From positions 186,001-250,000 of the forward strand of contig NZ_JARUBF010000001.1 of assembly GCF_029626025.1 (NCBI RefSeq): DNA of 64,000 bases, read 5' to 3'. Shown here piece after piece: positions 58,565-64,000 of the stretch (position 1 is its first letter; every line of letters begins with the position of its first letter). Both the position numbers and the translations under genes were made by a program. The notes below the pieces were generated by a model. The model saw only the letters and a list, made by a program, of their open reading frames with translations. It was not told the DNA's origin and did no database searches. Origin of the DNA: Solwaraspora sp. WMMD406. Lineage in GTDB: Bacteria; Actinomycetota; Actinomycetes; Mycobacteriales; Micromonosporaceae.

Positions 58565-61533
58565 GTACGCCGGCTGTGCACTCTGCCGCGGTCGGCGAGC
58601 CGGCACCCGGCCGGTTCGAGGCGCTGCGGGAGCAGTTGGCGAACGCCGCGACCACGTTCGCCGGCTCCCCGGACGCGCTGACCGGCATCCTCGCCGGCAT
58701 GGTCGACGACGTCGACCGGGCGCTCGCCGAGGAGCTGGAGATCTTCCCGGTCTGTCACCACTCGCCGTCGTCGGCGTTGGCGATGGTCCGCCGGCTGCAC
58801 CAGAAGCAGCCCAAGGTGATCTACCTGGAGCTCTGCGAGGACCTGCAGCCGCTGCTGACCGAACTACGCAACTGCGAGTTGCCGGTGGCGTTGCAGGCGT
58901 TCGCCAGCGACCTCGACGGGTTTCCGGCCGGGGCGGGACCGTTGAGTGTGATCGCGCCGATCACCGAGGCGTCCGCCGAGTACCAGGCGATCGCGTACGC
59001 CCTGGAGACGCCGGGGGTGGAGTTGCTGCTGGTGGACCGCTCCACCGACCACGTCTTCCAGTGGCAGTCCCCACCCGACGACGGGCCGGCGGCGACCCCG
59101 GCGACGGACGCCGACGACGCGGGTGACCCGACTCAGGAAGACGACAAGGCGCTGCACGGTGACGCGGTCGGGGTCGAGATCGGCGATCTGCGGCCGGGTT
59201 TCGCCGAACTGGAGGCGTACCTGCTGCACCACGGCAAGGTGCGGCACTGGTCGGAATGGTGGGACCAGTACGTCGAGCAGCCGCTGATCGGCGCCGACCA
59301 CGACACGTACCGGCAGGTCATGGTCATGATCGGCAGCCTGTTCCGGCGGCTGCGGCCGGCGGACGCGCGGCGCACCGACCGCGACGAGGACCGGGAACGC
59401 TACATGTGGACCCGAATGCGCGAGCACCTGGCCGCCTCCGGCGTCGACCCGGCCGACTGCCTGTACGTCTGCGGCGCGTTCCACGCGGCGAGCCGGGTCG
59501 AGCAGTTCGGCGTACGGTCGACCGCGTCCTTCGAGATCACCCCGCGCACCGGCACCGAGTGGCGGTACGGGCTGATCCCGTCCAGCCACTCGGCGATCGA
59601 GGCGCAGTTCGGGCTGGCCGGCGGCGCGGTGTCGATCGCCGCCGCCACCTGGCAGAAGGCGCTGACCGCCAGCAAGGTCACCCCGTACCGGTTAGCGGGG
59701 CAGGCCGGTGGCCGCAAGCGTACGGCCCGCAAGTCGAAGGCGGCGGCCGTGGCGACGGCCGGAGCCACCGCCGGCGCGGCGGGCGGCGGCGCCGACCGGC
59801 TCACCAGCTTCCTGGCCACCCCGTCGCGGCCCGGTGAGCTCGACGAGACCGAACTGCTCGGCTGGTGTGTCGACATCGTGCGGCTGGCCCGGCGCAACAG
59901 CTACCTGGCCAGTACGGCCGACGCGATCGCCATCTTCGAGACGGCGGTGTTGCTGGCCGGGATGCGCAACCGGCGGCGGCCCACCCCGTACGACTTCGCC
60001 GACGCCGCCGTCACCTGTATCGAAAAGGACGTGGTGCCGGGGCGGCGCGACGTCCGCCGGCTCTGCGAGATCATGTTCGGTGGGGACCGGATCGGCCGGG
60101 TCGGCTACGACGCGTTGCCGCCGCTGGCCCGCGACGTCTACGACCGGCTGGCCCCGCTCGGGCTGGACCTGCGGAAACGGACCGTGCAGCGGGCGCTGCT
60201 GGATCTGCGTGGCGAGCCCACGTTGCGGGCCTGCTCCGATCTGCTGTGGATGCTGCGTCGGCTGCTACCGCCGGACGCGGTGCGCCCGATCATGGGCGAA
60301 CGGCGGCTCGGGGAGCAGTCCGTACAGGAGAGCTGGGACGTGGCGATCGGCCGTCACCAGCGGTCGATCATCGAGCTCGGCTACGAGGGCGTCAGCATCG
60401 AGCAGGTCTTGGAGCTGCGGCTGCGCAAGGCCGCCTGGGATTCGCAGGCGACGGCGTCGACGGCGCTCGCGGCGGTCGAGGATTCGCTGCTCTATCTGCG
60501 CAACCGGCGGTTCACCGACGAGTTGGGTGCCCGCGCGGTGCAGTTGCTGGCCGCCGAACGTACCGTCGACCACGCCCCGGAGGTGCTGCGCCGGATCCGG
60601 TCACTGCTGTCGTATTACCGGACCACCGGCGGCGGTGAGCTGCCGGCCTGGTGTCAGGCGTTCGTCACCACCGGGTACGCCCACTACTGCACGCTGCTGC
60701 CGACCGCGTTCGTCGACGACGAGACCGGGTTGCGTCAGGTCGCCGCGATGTTGGGCTTCCTGATGAGCATGGAGAGCCTGGCGATGGCGCTCGGCTGCGA
60801 CCGGGCACAGCTGGAGTTGGCGGTACGCCAGTCCCATCCGCAGGCCCCGGCGAAGGTGGCGCTGCTGTGGGCGGCGCAGTCCCAGCTTGGTCAGTTGCCG
60901 CTGGCCGAGTTGCGGGCCCGCTGTGCGGAGCTGCTGGCCAGCCCGTTGACCGTTGGGGCGTTTCCGCGTTACCTGAGTGGCTTCGTGCAAGCGTTGGAGC
61001 CTGTGCCGACGTTGGCACCGTTCGTCGTGGAGGTGTTGTCGGCGGCGTTCGGTCAGCTGCCCGATCGGGTGCTGCTGCCCTGGCTGCCGACGCTGCTGAC
61101 CACGCTGCGCGATCAGGCCGGCGAGTTGTTGCCGGTGCTGGTCCGGGAGGCGGGTCGGACCTTCCCGGCGACGCTGCCGGCGTTGGACGCCTGGGCGCCG
61201 CCGTGGACGCCGGTTTCGGCGGCGGGCGGGTCGGCGGCGACCTCGCCGGCGGCGGGCGGATCGTCCGGCGGGCGGATCGCGCGGTACGCGATGGCTGGTC
61301 CGGTGCCGGAGTTGCTGGCCGGCTTTCCGCTGACCGGCGTCGCGGTGGCCGACCTGCTCGACTGCGCGGCCGAGCCGATCGGTACGGCGACCTCAGGGCA
61401 CCGACCGGCCGCGCTGTCCGGTGATGTCGACCCGGCCGGCCCGCATCCGGCCGTGACCGACCTGCTGGAACGGTTCCCGGCGAGCGCGGTCGGGGCGGCG
61501 GCCCGGCTCGGACTGGTCGGCACCGCCGGTTGA
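58561..61533 (+). CDS. DUF5682 protein
   Basis: 990 residues. The N-terminal motif FPVCHHSPSSALAMVRRL, then KVIYLELCEDLQPLL, and CLYVCGAFHAASRV near 300, agree with DUF5682, a TraB/ChaN-like fold; the family has PVRHHSP where this protein has PVCHHSP. The next part, near 390-420, is a basic Ala-rich linker, and the remainder is helical with Arg/Leu-rich repeats. GTG start overlapping the MoxR stop. The family is the signature large subunit of these MoxR-VWA islands; no activity is proven. Confidence 0.88.
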   Translation: MSTPAVHSAAVGEPAPGRFEALREQLANAATTFAGSPDALTGILAGMVDDVDRALAEELEIFPVCHHSPSSALAMVRRLHQKQPKVIYLELCEDLQPLLTELRNCELPVALQAFASDLDGFPAGAGPLSVIAPITEASAEYQAIAYALETPGVELLLVDRSTDHVFQWQSPPDDGPAATPATDADDAGDPTQEDDKALHGDAVGVEIGDLRPGFAELEAYLLHHGKVRHWSEWWDQYVEQPLIGADHDTYRQVMVMIGSLFRRLRPADARRTDRDEDRERYMWTRMREHLAASGVDPADCLYVCGAFHAASRVEQFGVRSTASFEITPRTGTEWRYGLIPSSHSAIEAQFGLAGGAVSIAAATWQKALTASKVTPYRLAGQAGGRKRTARKSKAAAVATAGATAGAAGGGADRLTSFLATPSRPGELDETELLGWCVDIVRLARRNSYLASTADAIAIFETAVLLAGMRNRRRPTPYDFADAAVTCIEKDVVPGRRDVRRLCEIMFGGDRIGRVGYDALPPLARDVYDRLAPLGLDLRKRTVQRALLDLRGEPTLRACSDLLWMLRRLLPPDAVRPIMGERRLGEQSVQESWDVAIGRHQRSIIELGYEGVSIEQVLELRLRKAAWDSQATASTALAAVEDSLLYLRNRRFTDELGARAVQLLAAERTVDHAPEVLRRIRSLLSYYRTTGGGELPAWCQAFVTTGYAHYCTLLPTAFVDDETGLRQVAAMLGFLMSMESLAMALGCDRAQLELAVRQSHPQAPAKVALLWAAQSQLGQLPLAELRARCAELLASPLTVGAFPRYLSGFVQALEPVPTLAPFVVEVLSAAFGQLPDRVLLPWLPTLLTTLRDQAGELLPVLVREAGRTFPATLPALDAWAPPWTPVSAAGGSAATSPAAGGSSGGRIARYAMAGPVPELLAGFPLTGVAVADLLDCAAEPIGTATSGHRPAALSGDVDPAGPHPAVTDLLERFPASAVGAAARLGLVGTAG

Positions 61534-61565
61534 CCGGTCGGGGTGGGCTGGCCGACGCCAGCTGC

Positions 61566-61602
61566 CCGGTCGGGGTGGGCTGGCCGACGCTGGTCAGCCC
61601 AC
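61566..61602. terminator. Hairpin terminator between convergent genes
   Basis: A 25-base direct repeat (61534-61558 and 61566-61590, period 32) is followed by ggtcagcccac (61591-61601), which pairs with gtgggctggcc in the second copy with one mismatch. The structure lies in the 83 bases between the convergent DUF5682 and GIDE-like genes and could stop transcription from both sides. Confidence 0.55.
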
Positions 61603-61616
61603 CCGACGGGTACGGA

Positions 61617-62306
61617 TCACCCGACGGCGGCGATGGTGAGCAGGACCGCGAGGACGGCCGACAGTAGCGAGATCCCGAACGACCATCGTTGGAAACCGGC
61701 GTATCGGGTCGACAGTTCGGACGGCTCCGCGCCGACGACCGTCCCGTCCGTCCAGTCGTCCCGCGCCAGCTCCGGTTCGGCCCCGCGCCGGCGCACCACG
61801 CCGGCCACCGTCACCGGCCGGTCCGCCACGACGACGTACTCGTGCAACCGGTAGGTGATGCTCTTTCCCGGACGCGTGCCGCCGTCGCGGTCTGCCACCG
61901 ACTGTCGGATCATCGGCGACCGGCTGGCCAACAGGCTCTGCCGACCGAGCGTGACGGTGACCGGAATGCGGGTCGGAGCGTCGCCATCGTCGGTGTAGAG
62001 GTGGCGGTCGCCCCATTCCTGCTCGACGGTCTCGGTCGTCTCGGTGGCCTCCGAGCTGATCTCGCGGGTCGCCCGTCGGACGATCTGATACCAGACACAC
62101 GGCTCGCCGGAGAAGGGACCGTACCCGAGCCGGCCGTTGCCCGTCCGACCGGTGACGATCACCTTGGTGCCCGGCCGTGCGGCTGCCACCTGCGCGAAGG
62201 TGAGGACCGGTCGGCTCCGTAGCCGTCGCCACCGCAGCTGGCCGCGCCGGAACAGCACGGCGCTGAGCACCGCCACCACGTACAGCAGAAACGCGCTGAA
62301 GCCCAC
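61617..62306 (-). CDS. GIDE/MULAN-like membrane protein
   Basis: 229 residues, one helix at each end (FSAFLLYVVAVLSAVLFRRG and GISLLSAVLAVLLTIAAVG). The middle follows the GIDE domain of E3-ligase-like proteins: PGTKVIVTGRTGNG, GEPCVWYQIVRRATRE, SITYRLHEYVVVADRPVTV. No RING domain, as in bacterial homologues. The GTG at 62306 gives the first helix; earlier starts exist but add only low-complexity residues. Confidence 0.78.
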   Translation of the reverse strand: MGFSAFLLYVVAVLSAVLFRRGQLRWRRLRSRPVLTFAQVAAARPGTKVIVTGRTGNGRLGYGPFSGEPCVWYQIVRRATREISSEATETTETVEQEWGDRHLYTDDGDAPTRIPVTVTLGRQSLLASRSPMIRQSVADRDGGTRPGKSITYRLHEYVVVADRPVTVAGVVRRRGAEPELARDDWTDGTVVGAEPSELSTRYAGFQRWSFGISLLSAVLAVLLTIAAVG

Positions 62307-62526
62307 GACATCAGGATCGCCGAGTCGGGCAAGCGCACTGGCGCTCCAAGACCCCCTCGGCATGCTAGGTTTGCCGGGTTGCAGTTGATTTCCACATGGC
62401 ACCGGAGCAACCGGGTGTCAGAACCGTCGGGCATTGGCAGACTCTGCCGGTCTCACCGGATGGATTGATGAGTGCGGCAGCAGGGGATCCGCACGTCGCG
62501 GATCCGCCACCCGGCAAGGAGCAGAC

Positions 62527-62730
62527 ATGGCAACTGGCACCGTCAAGTGGTTCAACGCCGACAAGGGCTTCGGCTTCATCACCCAGGACGGCGGAGAGCC
62601 CGACGTCTTCGCCCACTTCTCGGCGATCGCGTCCAGCGGCTTCCGCACTCTCGAGGAGAACCAGCGGGTCGAGTTCGACGTCGAACAGGGACAGAAGGGC
62701 CTGCAGGCCGCCAACATCCGGGTGATCTGA
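62527..62730 (+). CDS. Cold shock protein (CspA family)
   Basis: 67-residue nucleic-acid-binding protein. [20 protein letters not shown] holds RNP1 (KGFGFI) and VFAHFSAI holds RNP2. It melts RNA secondary structure and is often abundant. ATG with aaggag seven bases upstream. The 120 bases before it may form the long leader usual for these genes. Confidence 0.96.
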   Translation: MATGTVKWFNADKGFGFITQDGGEPDVFAHFSAIASSGFRTLEENQRVEFDVEQGQKGLQAANIRVI

Positions 62731-62732
62731 GG

Positions 62733-63497
62733 TTGTCCCCGTCCCTCGGGACGCGGCCGACGCCAGCGTCACCCAAGGGCGGGCACCTCTCCCCCGACGC
62801 CCTTCGTCGTCATTCGGATGCCCTGCAGCGTCAGCTCTTCGCCGACGCCGCCGGCTCGGGCGACGCTGGCGCCGATCAGCTCAGGCTGACCCGGGTCCCG
62901 CTCGCCCCGGAGATCCGGCTGTACCTCGCCGAGGACCCGACGCTGCTCTGGGCCCGGCTCGAAGCAGCGGCCGGTCGCCGACTACCACCGCCGTTCTGGG
63001 CTTCGGCCTGGGCCGGCGGTCAGGCGTTGGCCCGGTATCTGTTCGACCACCCGGAGGTCGTCGCCGGCCGGCGGGTGCTCGACCTCGCCTCCGGATCCGG
63101 CCTGGTCGCCATCGCGGCGGCCATGGCCGGTGCGGCCACCGTCGCCGCCAACGACATCGACCCGTACGCGACGACCGCGATCAGTCTCAACGCCATCGCC
63201 AACGAGGTGCGCGTCACCATCACGCGCGACGATCTGCTCGACGAGGGCCTCGTCGACGTCGACGTGGTGCTGGCCGGTGACGCCCTCTACAGCGGCGAGT
63301 TGGCGGCCCAGGTACTGCCGTTTCTCAGTCGGCACACCGACCAGGGCGTACGGGTGCTGGTCGGTGATCCGGGCCGGGGACACTGCACCGTCGACCGGCT
63401 CGAACCGGTGGCCAGGTACCGGCGCGCGACGCTCGGTGTCGCCGAGGATTCCTTGATCGACCGCGTTCAGGTGTTGGCGATGTCGCCGCGCCCCTGA
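62733..63497 (+). CDS. Class I SAM-dependent methyltransferase
   Basis: About 254 residues. SAM site with VLDLASGSGLVAIAAAMAGA (motif I) and VAANDIDPYATTAISLNAIA (motif II), then VVLAGDALYSGELAAQVLPF. The region LPPPFWASAWAGGQALARYL before motif I is typical of the protein-lysine methyltransferase group (PrmA/ETFB-lysine type, METTL20-like). The start is uncertain: a TTG at 62733, two bases after the cold-shock stop, is used because the reading frame has no better choice near the N-terminal helix. Confidence 0.8.
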   Translation: MSPSLGTRPTPASPKGGHLSPDALRRHSDALQRQLFADAAGSGDAGADQLRLTRVPLAPEIRLYLAEDPTLLWARLEAAAGRRLPPPFWASAWAGGQALARYLFDHPEVVAGRRVLDLASGSGLVAIAAAMAGAATVAANDIDPYATTAISLNAIANEVRVTITRDDLLDEGLVDVDVVLAGDALYSGELAAQVLPFLSRHTDQGVRVLVGDPGRGHCTVDRLEPVARYRRATLGVAEDSLIDRVQVLAMSPRP

Positions 63498-63561
63498 TTC
63501 GCATCGGGCGCGGGTCGCTGGGGCGCGGGTCGCTGGTCGCTGATGTCGGTCACCGATCGGG

Positions 63562-64000
63562 TCACCCCGGCCCCGGCGACCGGCTCGGCTCGGACGAGCC
63601 GGGCGGCCCGACGAGGCCGGCGTCGCGGGCCAGCAGCGCAGCCTGCACCCGGTCACCGACACCCAGTTTGGCGAAGACGGCCGAAAGCTGGTTACGGATG
63701 GTCTTGGCGCTCAGGCCGAACCGGCGGGCGATCTGCGTGTTGCCCTCCCCCGCCGCCAGATACCGCAGGATCTCCCGCTCGCGCGGGGTGAGCTGGTCGA
63801 ACGGCGGGGGCAGCGCGGCCGGTCGCCGTGCTTCGCCGGCCAGCGCGGCCAGCCGGATGCCCGGCCCCAACACCAAACCTCCACCCGCGACGGTACGCAG
63901 TGCGTCGACCACCACGTCAGGATCGGTGTCCTTGAGCAGATAGCCCCGGGCGCCGGCCCGCATCGCGCGCGCCACCAACTCGTCGTCGTCGGCCATGGTC
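63562..64000 (-). CDS. LuxR-family response regulator (N-terminus beyond window)
   Basis: The visible 146 codons carry the end of a receiver domain (AMRAGARGYLLKDTDPDVVV, where the Lys is the conserved one) and a LuxR HTH (LTPREREILRYLAAGEGNTQ, IARRFGLSAKTIRNQLSAVF). The phospho-acceptor Asp must lie right of the window. A partner histidine kinase is likely in that direction. Confidence 0.9.
   Translation of the reverse strand, partial: TMADDDELVARAMRAGARGYLLKDTDPDVVVDALRTVAGGGLVLGPGIRLAALAGEARRPAALPPPFDQLTPREREILRYLAAGEGNTQIARRFGLSAKTIRNQLSAVFAKLGVGDRVQAALLARDAGLVGPPGSSEPSRSPGPG

Noticed and set aside
1-64000. CRISPR arrays, tRNA or rRNA genes
   Set aside because: No regularly spaced repeats with unique spacers, and no cloverleaf or rRNA-like sequence was noticed.

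Overview
The window is about 70% GC, with dense genes, many GTG/TTG starts and 1-8 base overlaps. Its gene families (SARP regulators, PadR-DUF1048-DrrA cassette, Hanks kinase, DUF4178/DUF2617/DUF4247/DUF350 operon, MoxR-VWA-DUF5682 island) point to a filamentous actinobacterium, most likely Micromonosporaceae. That placement is inferred, not proven.

Layout. 1-1.5 kb: PadR regulator, DUF1048 protein and a DrrA-like ABC ATPase that runs off the left edge. 1.8-3.7 kb: relics of an NRPS A-PCP module fused to an intact MFS exporter, then an IS5-type transposase relic. 3.7-5.6 kb: divergent AraC regulator and NmrA-like oxidoreductase. 5.6-26.4 kb: an unusual biosynthetic gene cluster. 26.4-36.2 kb: accessory region with an RCC1-repeat secreted protein, several gene relics, a radical-SAM/EamA-exporter pair preceded by a possible leaderless 33-codon peptide gene, a kinase and a secreted repeat protein. 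36.2-64 kb: mostly conserved genes (membrane spermidine-synthase-like operon, MASE1-GAF-SpoIIE phosphatase, GH15/GT/GH3 genes, ABC exporter with a two-component system, MoxR-VWA-DUF5682 island, cold-shock protein, methyltransferase, response regulator running off the right edge).

The main interest is the cluster. It has one homologue each of TrpD, TrpA, TrpF and TrpC, but no TrpE, TrpG or TrpB. These are interleaved with a PltF-like adenylating enzyme, a stand-alone carrier protein, an acyl-CoA-dehydrogenase-like (prolyl-PCP oxidase type) enzyme and an ectoine-synthase homologue. Ectoine synthase forms a cyclic amidine, and kosinostatin's pyrrolopyrrole (bicyclic amidine) is reported to be built by tryptophan-like chemistry on a carrier-bound unit. 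The simplest reading is a pathway in which a carrier-bound amino acid is oxidised, joined to PRPP, rearranged and ring-closed, loses a glyceraldehyde-phosphate tail and closes to a bicyclic amidine. Key residues differ in the TrpD-like enzyme (Asp of GTGGD and His of KHG lost) and the TrpC-like enzyme (second Glu lost), which suggests a non-anthranilate substrate.

A second block (ACP, KASIII, ketoreductase, discrete acyltransferase cut from a type I PKS) can make or extend a short acyl unit. There is no KS-alpha/CLF or modular PKS in the window. A Tat-exported FAD oxidase, a SnoaL-like protein and a hot-dog thioesterase complete the set. Two large ATPase regulators with SARP-type BTAD domains sit inside the cluster. 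One appears to have been shortened at its 3' end next to an ISAzo13-type insertion.
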